A stretch of 64,000 nt of DNA from Bugula neritina. Its lineage: Eukaryota; Bryozoa; Gymnolaemata; Cheilostomatida; Bugulidae. Location of the stretch: the NCBI GenBank assembly GCA_964035545.1, contig OZ037769.1:3131001-3195000 (forward strand), in the 5' to 3' direction. The notes beneath the pieces are model-generated. The model saw only the letters and a program-made list of their open reading frames with translations. It was not told the DNA's origin and did not search any database. Position 1 is the stretch's first letter. Every line of letters starts with the position of its first letter. The position numbers and the translations under genes are program-made. Below, one piece after another: positions 35,268 to 46,600 of the stretch.

Positions 35268-37095
35268 AGTGATGAGTTATTACAATCAGTGATGAGATTA
35301 TCAGGTCCTACACTAGAATAAATCAAGAATATGTATAGTAACAAATGCAGCACGTAATGTAAACCAAGTTATTAAACCAAGTTTAAAGCAAAGATAAAAA
35401 GAGCAAGAGTAAGAATAAGTAACAGAAACAACTCCTCAACCCACGTCACAAAGTTGTTATGAAAACCTTGAGCTCCAATTTTACTAATGAGTAGGGAATC
35501 TTACTAAAATCTCCAACTTATAATAATGGTTAAATAATAATTATAATAGTAATAAGTAGGTATAATTAATAACTACTAAGTAGAAGTGTGTAACATCAAG
35601 TTTAACCATAAGTTCATGAGATAAATATTGATTACGATAACCGTAATAATATTCACACTGATAATATATTTAAATTATCAATCAGCATATTTTACTGTAA
35701 TATTTCAAGTTACATTAATAATCAAATTTGATGACTTTTAAAAATAATTAGACTCTCAGTTTAGCACTATGACGATTAATATTTCAGTAAGACCAACGTC
35801 TAATGCCAAGTATAACTATGACTACACGTTAGTGTATAAGTGACTCAGTTTCAGTTACATTTACAGTTAGACTTACTGTTAGTGTTAGTGCTACGCTTAC
35901 AGCTACAGATTGACCGGTTTACAGCTACTGTTAGTGCTACACTTAGCGCTTACTGTGAACTTACTTATTCACACCCATGCCTACTGTGACTGTTTGTGTT
36001 ACTAATAGTATTAGTGATAACAGTTACAAAGCTATGCGTATTGTCACTGTTACTCAGTAAATGCGACTTACTCCACTGTTATTGTTAGTGCATTAAACCT
36101 AATAAATCAGTTAACTTAAACTAAAACTTAATTATAATCATAAAGTAAAACTAAAAGTAATAATCATAATCAGTGATAATGATAATTCTAATGGTAATCA
36201 TAATGATTAATAATATTAATTATAATACTAATGAACTAAAAGTAGTAATGGTTAGTAATAGTAATACTAATAGTAATACTATAACTATAAGTCTGATTAA
36301 GTGTAACTTTAAGTTTAAATTTACCTAAGTAAAAGTAAATATTAGTAATACTAATAGTAATACTGCAATAGTAATACTAAGTCTAATAGTAATAGTAATA
36401 CTAATAGTAATAGTAATAATAATACTAACAGTAATACCAATAGAATAGTATTTGAGTAATAGTAAATGTAATACAATAATAGTAATATGTACTAATATTT
36501 ATACTAATAATTATAATAATAGATATAATTATAGTTCTAGTAATAATCATAATGATCAAGTTCTACATGAACACGAAGTCATGAACTGAGTGATGAGGTG
36601 AGCCAGAGTGATGTATCAGTACTGCGTCTTTGTATAAAGTAGAGCTCTACCTTTAGTCATACTCATAATGATTATAATAATCGCAATAATTATAATAACA
36701 CTATCAAGTATCATTACATTTAGTAGAAGTATTAAGTATACTAGGCAACGAGTGAGAGTTGCAATGATTATGAATCATGCGACCTAATAAAATTGAGTTA
36801 TGTGTTTATACTGTACTTAGTTTTAGCGTATCAGATTTGTAGAAAAATATTTAACGAAGCGATTCCGTTTATTATCATTCGACTCGCTATAACCAAGTGT
36901 TAATTTTCAGATTTTCTTCAACTTTTAATTTCAATTAAATGACTGGTTGAAGTTTAGATTAGTACACATAAATTAATTTGACGAATAGACACTATAAGTA
37001 AAAACATCATATATATATTTAAGTTATATACAACATTTCATTTATTCGTGTTTCAGTTACGTATTCATATTCATATTCATATTGATATAGAAAAC
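35268..37095. other. Head-to-head intergenic region, copine 2 / LSM6
   Basis: Divergent spacer of 1.8 kb. About 35510-36560 is a degenerate 3-bp-periodic simple-sequence zone (listed separately). A donor-like GATGAG|GTGAGC at about 36591-36602 (+) and an acceptor TTCGTGTTTCAG (AG at 37055-37056), 39 nt before the LSM6 ATG, would fit a 5'UTR intron. This is inference. Confidence 0.5.
35510..36560. repeat. Degenerate 3-bp-periodic simple-sequence zone, copine 2 / LSM6
   Basis: About 1 kb of short drifting words (TAATAATCATAA, AGTAATACTAATAG, GTTAGTGCTACACTTA) dominated by NTA/NAT triplets on both strands, with no long exact unit. It is the largest such zone in the window and fills most of a divergent promoter region. 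Confidence 0.8.
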
Positions 37096-38705
37096 ATGGA
37101 GTCTACGCGAAAGCAAACTCCTAGCGAATTTTTAAAGCAAATCATAGGTCGGCCTGTTGTTGTTAAGCTTAATTCAGGGGTGGATTATAGAGGTAGGCAT
37201 AAAAGTTATTCACCATTTAATTTACATTTTGTTATTATTATTTTCTCCAGCTATTGCATTTGCGGTTTCATGACAATGATCATGACATTGATTTTTGAAT
37301 TCAATTTTCATTTTGAATGTTGAACTTGATCATCATCATAATCATGCCTATCAGTATCACCTATGCCTAGCCTTATGGCTATAGCCTATACTAATACTAA
37401 GTCTAATATACTTACAGTGATACACCTACTCTTACTGTCTTAGTCTAACACTTACATTGTACAGTGTCAGTATGAGTATGAGTGTGAGTTTATCTACTAC
37501 TGTACTAGCAACACCAAGCAAAGTTAAACTTAGTCATAATGATGGAGCTGGTTAGAAGTTATGTGCAATTAAGTCTAATTCCCAATTCGGACCAAGTCTA
37601 AAGCTGTCAAATTGGGCTCATAATTTGAAATAGATAGGATTTCATTGTCAATCTTACTCTGTGGTGCAGGCCATTGCTCTGTTCAGTAATTTTATAAATT
37701 GAATTAAAAATCAAAAGGATTATAATAGCATATGAGTACTTAGTTGCATTTTGTTGATACTCCTGCCAACTGTGTAGAAATAAGATTCTTCTATATTTAC
37801 ATATTTTTAAATTGTTGAGTTCTTTGGCCAAGATCTATATTTTTTTGTAGTTATCATGAGGAAACAGAGTGTAAACTTCAAAATTGAAATGTAAAATAAC
37901 TATCTCGGTTTTCCCAACAAATTTAGGTCTATGCACCCGAGAATGTTTTTTTTACAAGAGTCAAGTCAGTTATAGAAAGTGAATTTTGTTAATAAGTCAA
38001 GACAAAAATAGTAAACATGCAGTGACAATACCAACAATTTAAAACTATTGTCTTGCTACTTACAGGAGTGCTGGCCTGCCTTGATGGTTACATGAACATA
38101 GCCTTGGAACAATCTGAAGAGTATGTAAATGGGCAGTTGAAGAATAAATATGGAGATGCTTTCATTCGTGGAAACAATGGTATTTATTTCACGTCGGCAT
38201 TCCATAGAGTAGAGCATATATTAAGTTTCTCACTAAAATTATAAGTTAAATTTTGAAACTGTATGCCATTTCATTATGCTAACATATTTTATGTTGAGCA
38301 GTATTGTTCAATTTTTAATATAATGACGTACAGCTGGTTTAAAAGAGTCTGCCAATTCTTTTTGTAAGACAACTTGTTGGAGTTATGAATTATTTGTAAT
38401 AGCACATAGTTTCCTACTTCAATCGATTTGCTGCGGAGTTCCTTTGCTGCTCTTGTGCATGTAGTGACCTTTTTGCTTATTTGGCTACCGAAGCTCTTTC
38501 TACAATTTATCAAATATTTACTGCCGCGCTTATGTGGTCATACCTTTTTCGAAAGCCAAATATACTGTCTACTCATTTAGACTAAGACTGAGACTAAGAC
38601 TGATATTGCAGTATGTATGCTGACTTGAGCCAACTTATTTTATTATACTACATGTTATATTATCTTACAGTTTTGTACATAAGCACACAGAAGAGAAGAG
38701 GTTGA
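37096..38705 (+). CDS. LSM6: U6 snRNA-associated Sm-like protein LSM6
   Basis: Subunit of the heteroheptameric LSM1-7 (cytoplasmic mRNA decapping) and LSM2-8 (U6 snRNA) rings. Exons 37096-37192, 38066-38179 and 38671-38705 join in phase to 81 residues, the usual length. The Sm fold is plain: KQTPSEFLKQIIGRPVVVKL (strand 1), then SGVDYRG and a LACLDGYMN Sm1 motif, then the Sm2 signature FIRGNN and the basic end QKRRG. Nearly identical to animal LSM6 as I know it; Glu replaces Asp in TPSEF and Gly replaces Met at the C-terminus. An acceptor-like TTTCAG 39 nt before the ATG suggests a 5'UTR intron. AATAAA at 39068-39073 is a candidate poly(A) signal. Confidence 0.97.
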
Positions 38706-39912
38706 ATTACTCAAAGAAAAAGTGTTGAGAATGACAACACTGAGCTATGTAAATAATGCAGACGCACTTCAGAACTCACCCATCATCAATTTGAACTCTT
38801 TATTATAAATTTAGGCAAAATATATGTTTTTAATAAGAAATTTTGCACTGTTTATGCTTTCATTGTGACTTTGTTTAATCTGTAAAAGTTTTAGATTTAT
38901 AGCTGTGAAAATATAAACATTGCTTTGTATAAATTTCAGTTTTATTACATTTGATTTGATTGACATCTTAAACTGACTGAGAATAATTTTCAGTTTGAAA
39001 ACTGACAAAAAATTAAAAATTAAGTATACAAGTGTCGGAAATAAGTTCTTTTGTAGGCTATGAATGCAATAAAAAAGTTGTACAGGGTATTTTCCGTGTT
39101 TGGTAAATACTATAGAAAAGCATAGGTAATGATTATTGAATATACTGATTAAATATATGCTGAAAGGTAATAAAGAACAATATAATATATATTATAATTT
39201 CTGAGTAATTCTAAAAGTTCCACAGTATTCATATTCATTGCTCAAGCATAATAGTTGTCTCCTTTTTTGGGTCAAACGATAACTCGATGGCTAATGTAAT
39301 AAGTTTATTGCTCGTACGACAGCGAGTCAATTTTAACACCATTTGGAATCTTTCTAGTAATTTTATATTCAAATGTCAAACTCAGTGTGAATGTCTGTGG
39401 TCTCCGTCAAATGATCATAAATTTAAAATCTAAAATATACATTTAATTTCACCATTTTAACTATTATTGTTGAGCGTAGTACTAATTAAAGCTTCACTAG
39501 TTATTAATTCTTTATTTAAAATTTGTAGCACACTTGTAAGTTGTAGACCTAGTACTAGTACTAGTAGTAGTAGTAGTACTACTACTACTACTAGTAGAGT
39601 AGTAGTAGTAGTGCTGGTACTACTAGTACTAGTAGTACTACGTCTACTACTACTAGTAATAGTAGTAGTACGATAACTACTACTAGTAGTACAAGTACAA
39701 GTACTAACAGTAACAGTTTGAGCTAGTTAACAGCTGATATTAATTTAACTAATGAATTTAATGTAAATTACTCTTGAGTCTTGGAGTTGGAGCTGGAATT
39801 GAAAACAAAATTAAAATAAAACTAAAAGTACAAGTGCAATCAAATAATTCATATTTATGATTTATTCATACATTTCAGAATTTTTGACTTATCATTATCA
39901 AGTTCAATTACC
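38706..39912. other. Spacer LSM6 to LEM-domain gene
   Basis: Holds the LSM6 3'UTR (candidate AATAAA at 39068), AT-rich sequence, then a strong ACT/AGT repeat zone at 39540-39720. An acceptor-like ATTCATACATTTCAG (AG at 39877-39878) ends 34 nt before the next ATG. Confidence 0.55.
39540..39720. repeat. (ACT/AGT)n trinucleotide zone with dyad symmetry
   Basis: Runs of TAG/TAC/ACT triplets that switch strand sense repeatedly (AGTACTAGTAGTAGTAGTAC), so long stretches are self-complementary. About 190 bp upstream of the LEM-domain gene start. Confidence 0.9.
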
Positions 39913-41318
39913 ATGGATTACGACTCTTTAACGGATGAAGAAATACGTGAAAAACTTGTGGATGCTGGGATACCTTGTGGTCCAATTATTGGTAAGATTC
40001 TAAAGTTGTTTTCCGTTTTGTCAACCTGGCATTGATTTCTCATTTAATTTGGTGTTTACACTATAAATTTAAACTGGTTTTAAATAGTGTGTGTGGTGAC
40101 ATGTTTAGAATAAATATAATAGATTATTTTAGTTTTAGTTTTAAATTTCCATTGTGATCTGTGCATAAAACTTCTTGCACTCCACTTTAGTTTTATTTTT
40201 TTTACTGCAATTTGAACGTCGATTTCAATTTTTTTTGCAACTGTTTCTCGTTCCAATTTTTATTTGGAGGCTTCGTTTAAATATTCTAATTATTTTTTAA
40301 CTCCTTCTCATGACCTCTGCTCTTTATATGAAATGTAACAACACTGACTTCAATATAGGAATAAGTTAAGTTTGTAAATACTGTAGAGTCTACCCGCAAG
40401 GTTTACATACGGAAGTTGAAGCGACTTGCTGGAGAGATTCCTGACCTCAACGTTGAACCAGTGAATGGTACGGATGAAGATGCATCTGACGAGGAGCCAC
40501 GCCCATCTCCAACTAGAATACCACGCCCTAAAACTGCAACTACTCGCACACCTCCATCTTCTGCCGGGTAAAATTGTACTAAAGAAATTTTTTTGGTTAT
40601 ATCTGTCATGCGAATAATTAATTTTTATATTTAATAATCATGTTTTAGTTTTGATGCCTAATGCAGTAAGCTATGGTCAGTAAGCCTATAGGTAATCATT
40701 TGTCCTAATAAAGAAACTCAAGTGAGCTTATGGTCACCATCCCTGTGAGAACCCCTGATGGAAAGGCTTTTTTAAGTGGGCTAAAGACTTTTTTTTATAT
40801 ATGTGGCACAGGTGCAATTATCACTGAATGTCCAACATCACCAATGGCCTTTACTGGGAATCGAACCCATGACTCATGTTTATTCAGCTAGGGCTCTAAC
40901 CCCTAGACCGCCGCTCTCCCTAATACCTGTACAAGGTTAATTTGGTTCTATTTCATGCTGGAATTATTGAATGTGTGCTTGATTATGTGATGTAGGCATC
41001 ACAAAACATACTTGTTATTTCATAAGATGCATAATATTGTTTTTAGTATAGTGGAACAGTAGGTGTTGGTCTGTAAATGTAGAATAGAATTTTAAGTATT
41101 TTCTCTGTTGCAGTGATGCTGGTGACGTGAGGCAAAGACGGGTTCAGCAGAAGAAGTTAGACGTTCCGATCTCCAAGACAATTGAGGCCCCATCTGACGG
41201 AGGGATTTGCGGTGGCCTTCTCATTAAACTCGTCATCTTCTGTGTTCTCTGTATTATACTTGCTGTAGTTCTGGGGCTCACTGGTCAAATAGAGCCAATG
41301 AAACTCATCGCCGGTTGA
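39913..41318 (+). CDS. Short LEM-domain inner nuclear membrane protein (emerin-like)
   Basis: Three exons, 39913-39991, 40387-40567 and 41114-41318, give 154 residues. Residues 1-43 form a LEM domain: the helix DSLTDEEIREKLVDAG, then GPIIESTRKVYIRKLKRL; in this family the domain binds the chromatin protein BAF. Residues 50-110 are acidic, then Ser/Pro/Arg/Lys-rich, likely flexible nucleoplasmic sequence. One hydrophobic segment near the C-terminus (LLIKLVIFCVLCIILAVVLG) is a single membrane anchor, leaving about ten residues in the lumen. LEM plus one C-terminal helix is the emerin/LEMD1/LAP2beta plan, but the protein is shorter than emerin and I would not assign orthology. A SINE sits in intron 2. 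AATAAA at 41581-41586. Confidence 0.88.
40732..40920 (-). mobile_element. tRNA-derived SINE, second copy
   Basis: Aligns over its whole length with the element at 2043-2252: same tRNA-like head (GGTCTAGGGGTTAGAGC), a B-box region with one change (GGTTCGATTCC), the shared CACCAATGGCC and TGGGCTAAAGAC blocks and the CCCTGTGAGAA end. Several small deletions show it is an independent, older or differently decayed copy. Intron 2 of the LEM-domain gene; no convincing target duplication. Confidence 0.88.
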
Positions 41319-42182
41319 ATTATGCCATATTGTTTTTATTTGTATTATTTTGTTGCATTTTATGCATAAATCTTTTTTAGTAGCCTCATTCAGCTGTTTA
41401 TTACATTATACACTCATTCGTACATAACTTGTTCAGGTTTAAAACATGTTTACTCTGTTATACCATCAACTTTCCTATTTATAATTGTATTAAAAGCTTT
41501 TATTTTTCTCATCAACACTGTTTCACCGCAAGACATATACTCAACATTTTATTTGCTTTGATACTTTAGATAGTATAGACAATAAATTTTAAGGTTTTTG
41601 ATTTACACCTGTTATATTTGATCAACCTTATGTACTGTTGATATTCATGGTTCTCTTATTTATCTTCTTTATCCAAAACTACATCCTTATTGATGCTATG
41701 AGGATAATTCGAATTTACAATGTTAGCGGCTTTGTAGAGCTCTGAGTTTTATTCCAGTGATCATATAATAATAGCAACAACGATAATGTAATCATAATTG
41801 ATAAAAGCAATAATAATTGCGACTAATATATATTATTATTATTTTCTTAAGTTCAATACGTAGGGGTAACTTGTTGAACTGCCAAAATTAAAATAAAAGT
41901 TGTCTAGAAGCCAGTTTGGCAAAGCTTAGGGAGTTGTTCCATTTTGGTGAGGTTTTAGTGAGAACACAGCGTCCGTCTTTTTTGCGAAAAGGCATTAGAA
42001 TTTTGGTCACTGATCGGAAATATAAACTCGCGATATTGCACATGCGCGATCTCATGTTCCTTTTCATACTGTTGGACTGGACTCGAAGGCTGTAATAAAT
42101 TGGCCTTCCATTTCATCCAGCTACATCTTTGCCTGGCGGCTTGTTTCATCCATTATCTTGTTAAAGTTCAATCAAAGAAAGA
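41319..42182. other. LEM gene 3'UTR and eL41 promoter region
   Basis: AATAAA at 41581-41586 probably ends the LEM transcript. From about 41940 the sequence gains CpG (CTCGCGATATTGCACATGCG at about 42027-42046), resembling TCTCGCGA-type and NRF1-type elements of housekeeping promoters; this is a resemblance only. A pyrimidine-rich TTCCTTTTCATACT at about 42057-42070 could be a TOP-like start. Confidence 0.4.
41581..41586 (+). terminator. Candidate poly(A) signal of the LEM-domain gene
   Basis: AATAAA, 263 nt past the stop codon, followed by a T-rich stretch. Confidence 0.55.
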
Positions 42183-43054
42183 ATGAGGGATAAGGTATGT
42201 GTTCTGTAACTTGTACGTTTTACTATTCCTTTTGATAAATCACAGTATGTTGGGCACTAGATGATATTTTAAAGTTACGGCTGCGATTGTTCAATAAAAT
42301 TCAATGCAACTTAGTGTTCAATATCTAGTAGATATTAAACACTAAGATGCATTGAATTTTATTGAATAATCGTAGCCGCAGTCAACGTTAGCTTTGTATG
42401 TAGATAATCTACATACAAAGCTAAAGTTGACTGAAATAGTACAAAGCTTCGAAAGCAAACTGAAAACACCAAATAATTTTAAATTTAACAGATGTAAACG
42501 TGCACAGAAAACTTGGAATTGGTCATAATTGTAATGCTATACTGAAATTAAAATGCCCTGGCATAAACGATCACCGCGATTAAATTTAATAGGAATACCC
42601 GTGAGCTTGAGCTATTGTAAGTGCTTCAGCTGACGAGTATGAATATAACTATAAAATAATATATCGGTGTTAAATAATATATCGGTGTTAAATAATTTCT
42701 CAATGGTAATTGCTAGCAGCATTATGTGTTTTCACTTTCAGGATAGTTAGTTGTGCCTCAAAGCAAGATAAACATTTAATCTTAAGTTTATAATTTTAGT
42801 GGAAGAAAAAGAGAGTACGCAGACTTAAACGTAAAAGAAGGAAGATGAGAGCAAGGTACGTTGACTATTAAAATTTACCTGAATTATTTTGTGGCGTTTT
42901 AGTGTGCTCAGAGCAAACCCAAATGTAAGCTGGTTAGTTCAAGAAATAAGATTCCTTTTGTAAATGCCTAGTTCTAATCTACTTCTAGTTGAAACTTTTC
43001 AATCACTATTTGTTCAGTCTTGTAGGGACTTCTTGTGTTTGTAGATCCAAGTAA
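42183..43054 (+). CDS. RPL41: 60S ribosomal protein eL41, three exons, 25 aa
   Basis: Three exons, 42183-42194 (12 nt), 42800-42855 and 43045-43054 (10 nt), join in phase to a 25-residue, almost wholly basic peptide: MRDKWKKKRVRRLKRKRRKM then ARSK. This is the eL41 protein of the large subunit, the smallest ribosomal protein, lying at the subunit interface. It differs from the usual MRAKW start by Asp3. The first and last exons code for four and three residues, so no ordinary gene finder would call it. Intron 1 (605 nt) contains a pair of hairpins. AATAAA at 43150-43155, about 100 nt past the stop. The unmistakable sequence and three phase-correct junctions make this certain enough. Confidence 0.94.
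42278..42431. repeat. Two adjacent near-perfect hairpins in eL41 intron 1
   Basis: Hairpin A: 50-bp arms at 42278-42327 and 42329-42378 around a single G, with about four mismatches. Hairpin B: 25-bp arms at 42381-42405 and 42407-42431 around a single A, with about one mismatch. They are separated by 2 bp. Could be a foldback/MITE-like element or a structured intronic RNA. Confidence 0.92.
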
Positions 43055-43687
43055 GCTGAGGAATAACTCAAGAATTGATGTACAAAAAGTAACACCACAA
43101 CCTACATCAACAATTATGTTCTTTTCAAATAAGGCACTTGTATTTGTAAAATAAATCCCTGTAAGATCCCAATCTCAATTATCTTTTTTGCTATTGTATA
43201 AATACTACACAATATGAACTTCGTTCACAAATCCACAGCGTTTATGTTGGGTACCTGTCTGTTCCTGCAGATGACAAGCAATCAAGTTTTTGATAAGTCC
43301 GTGACTAGTTGGAAAATGGATCTGCATAGTCCCTGTACTGTTTTGTATATAAATTTATACTGATATGTTGAAACTCTCCTTGCTAGATGTATACTAGTGT
43401 GTATTTGGAATGGTTAACAAAAATAGCTACATTATGTACATAGAATAGCAAGTGCATGCGCTGTTTGACAGGAGTTATAACATAAATACAAGAATATTGC
43501 ATATGATGTTCATTGACTGGAGTAAAAAAAGTGATGCATGTCTAGCTTGAACTAGCTAATAAATTATTCATTACTTCTATGGCAAATATTAAAACCCAAA
43601 ATGTTCAAGTTCATTACTTGTCAATGTGCACTCAAACAAGCATGATCTAAAATTAAAGCTGAAAAATCAAATTAATTTCGTGGTGCT
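43055..43687. other. Tail-to-tail spacer, eL41 / beta-TrCP
   Basis: 3'UTR sequence of the two convergent genes. AATAAA at 43150-43155 serves eL41. No clear minus-strand AATAAA is evident close to the beta-TrCP stop. No other gene seen. Confidence 0.5.
43150..43155 (+). terminator. Poly(A) signal of eL41
   Basis: AATAAA about 100 nt after the stop codon of the short eL41 mRNA. Confidence 0.7.
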
Positions 43688-46600
43688 TCATCGCGTGACA
43701 TATGTGTAAGTTCTGTTTGGTTGATGTTTGTTGGAACCGGCAGCGCCTTCCTCTTCAAAACTGTTTTCTGCATCGAGAAAGTCCCATATTAGAATTGTGT
43801 CATCATGAGAACTGGACACGATTTGAAACTGGTCAAACTGCAGACGAAATACTCGGCCAGAATGCTCCTATAAAAAAAATGGATACCATTTTGAACATGA
43901 AAACTGACATGATTGTGTTAGTTCCGATAATTCGTCAAGAGTGCATGCGGACACCTACCACTAATGTTCGTAAGCATAGTGTACCAGTAGGAGATCTTGC
44001 ATCTAAAGCTGCCTTGAGGTCCCACACCTTTATTTTGCTAAAAGAAGACGATTTTGGTTACAGATGGCATGTATTGGTAATTTACATGGTATTAGTTGTC
44101 CCCTCTTGGTTAAGTTTTGCTCATCGGTAACATACAATATTATATTATTATGGTGGCTAATAAAACGAGAATTTCAACACCCTTACCCATCATAGGCACC
44201 GCTGACTATTCTTTTGTTGTCGAACCTGATGCATCTGACCAATTCTTCGTGACCTTCCAGAACTCTGAGGCATGTGCCAAACTCAATATCCCACAATCTA
44301 ACCGAAACAGTTGTATTTTATTCAACATTTTAATCCATACACTCAATTTCAAAACATGCACATTGAACTATACATCAATGTTTTTAAATAAACCATTTAG
44401 CTGTTGAAATTTACATTGCAAGTAAAACAATGCACTGGAGTAAGTAACAAATGGGAGCATAACTACCAATTGCAACAGTTGAACACCAATAAGTAATAAT
44501 GAATATTGTGTTATATATTAAGAGAGTAATTACCGAATAGTGTTGTCACTGCTACCACTGACAACCAGGTTTCCATGATATTGTAAACAGGCAATACCTC
44601 TCTTATGGCCATTTAGTGTGCGCTTAAATTCACATGATGATGTGTCCCATACCTGTTGAAACAAACAGAGTATAAAAAGAGCAACTGCAGTAGAATTAAG
44701 CTTCATACTTTGACATGATAGAATGGCACTTACAAGTACCTGAGCTGTGTTGACATATCACTAATCGGCAACAATAATTACAGTGTCATGAGCAACTATA
44801 TTCATCAATCATTGCAATGAATTCTTGTATGTCAGCTATTTCTAAAATGAGCTTGCAATATAACAGGGAAACACAGAAGGTAATCATAGAAACAGCAAAC
44901 CTACTAATGACAGAGCTAATGGTATAACATTCTGTATGGGAACTAACTGACCACACTGCTACTATTATGAAATATTTCAAGCAGGGATTACCTTACCTTA
45001 ATAGTTCTGTCACCAGAAGCAGAGACAATATATTTATCATCGAAATCAACAACATTCACAGCTGCTCTGTGACCCACTAGAACTCTCCTCAGGTTGATGT
45101 CAGTGGGTGAGAGCATGTCCCATACTGCTATCGATCTGTCCTACAGATACACATGCTAAACATAACTAATACATCACTCTATGGGACACTATTTAGAGTT
45201 GCTTACCCTTGAAAATAAACCAAATGGCTACGCAACTCGCAACTCTCAATTGTTGACCGATTACTTGATAATTTAAAATAATTGGAGTATAATTATAATG
45301 AGCTTACTTTTGAACAAGTGACCATTATACCATTCTCAAATCTGAGGTGAAGTACGGCCTCACAGTGGTGGATGAGTGTGTTAAGCAGGGTGCCATCATG
45401 TACACTCCATACTCTGTAGATTACACAAACACTACATACTATTCCATGTTAGCATACGAGAACAATAGTAGAGTTCTTAAACAAACCATGTAAGACTAAC
45501 AAGTAACGTATTAAAAATTACTTATAATCATAAAATGAATATCTCACATATACATTAATATGTTATAATATAATACTATATGAACATGCTAATATATAAT
45601 AATATATTATTCATACGCTACTAACATGTAATATATTAAGATACTATTACCACATAATAATATGTTCATATACTAGAATACCTGACTGTGGAATCACTTG
45701 ACCCGGATATTATAATATTATCATCATATTGGAGACAAAGAACAGATCCAGTATGTCCTGTCAGTGTGTGTTCACATTCCAGTGTCTTCCTATTCCACAT
45801 CTGTAGCACAAACATGTGTGTTTCTACATACATCATGTGTATATGTGTATGTTTATATAGTGTGTGTATACATCTTGTGTATACGTGTATGTTTATATTC
45901 TGTCTATACATCAAGTGTATACTATATGTTTCTATAGTGTTTCTATATGTATCATGTGTATACGTATATGTTTATATAGTGTGTATATACTTATATCTAC
46001 ATAACATAGTGTGTATCTACATAACTTATACGTATGCTGTACAGTGTACATGATATATATTGTAGATATACATGCCTCACGTATATTAACATGTATGTAC
46101 ATGCAGATAATACATATGCTATATCTGTGATGCAATAATTGTGAAGATACAAATCTTAGATTAGGAAATGTACTCTTCAATTAAGAAACCAGAATTTAAT
46201 TATATGATATGTTATGTTGAAGTGAGTTATTCCAAGCAGGAATTTTTAATTATCTTACTCCATAATTGATATCCAACTCCCACATATAATATAGAATAAT
46301 GACTTATCTTTAATATTTCTCATGTATATATATAAATTAATCTGCAACTGTAGCTCATGCAGAAAGCCTTAAACTTTCCTTTCACCAGATTCATTGCTTT
46401 ATGGTTTATGGAGACAGACAACTTTTTTGCAGACTTGAAAACCGGCCGTACCAACTAATCAGAACTCAACTTGAAGTAATCATTCAAAGAGAATTATCCG
46501 CCAGTCAGAAGTGATATGACAAAAGAAAAATGGACTCTATCTTATGGAAACGGAATCAATAAGGTGACTAAAACACCTAACAGAATAAATTATAGAAGGA

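Noticed and set aside
41955-42149. 64-codon minus-strand open frame before eL41
   Set aside because: Lies in the eL41 promoter/5'UTR region, with no homology seen and no supporting exons.
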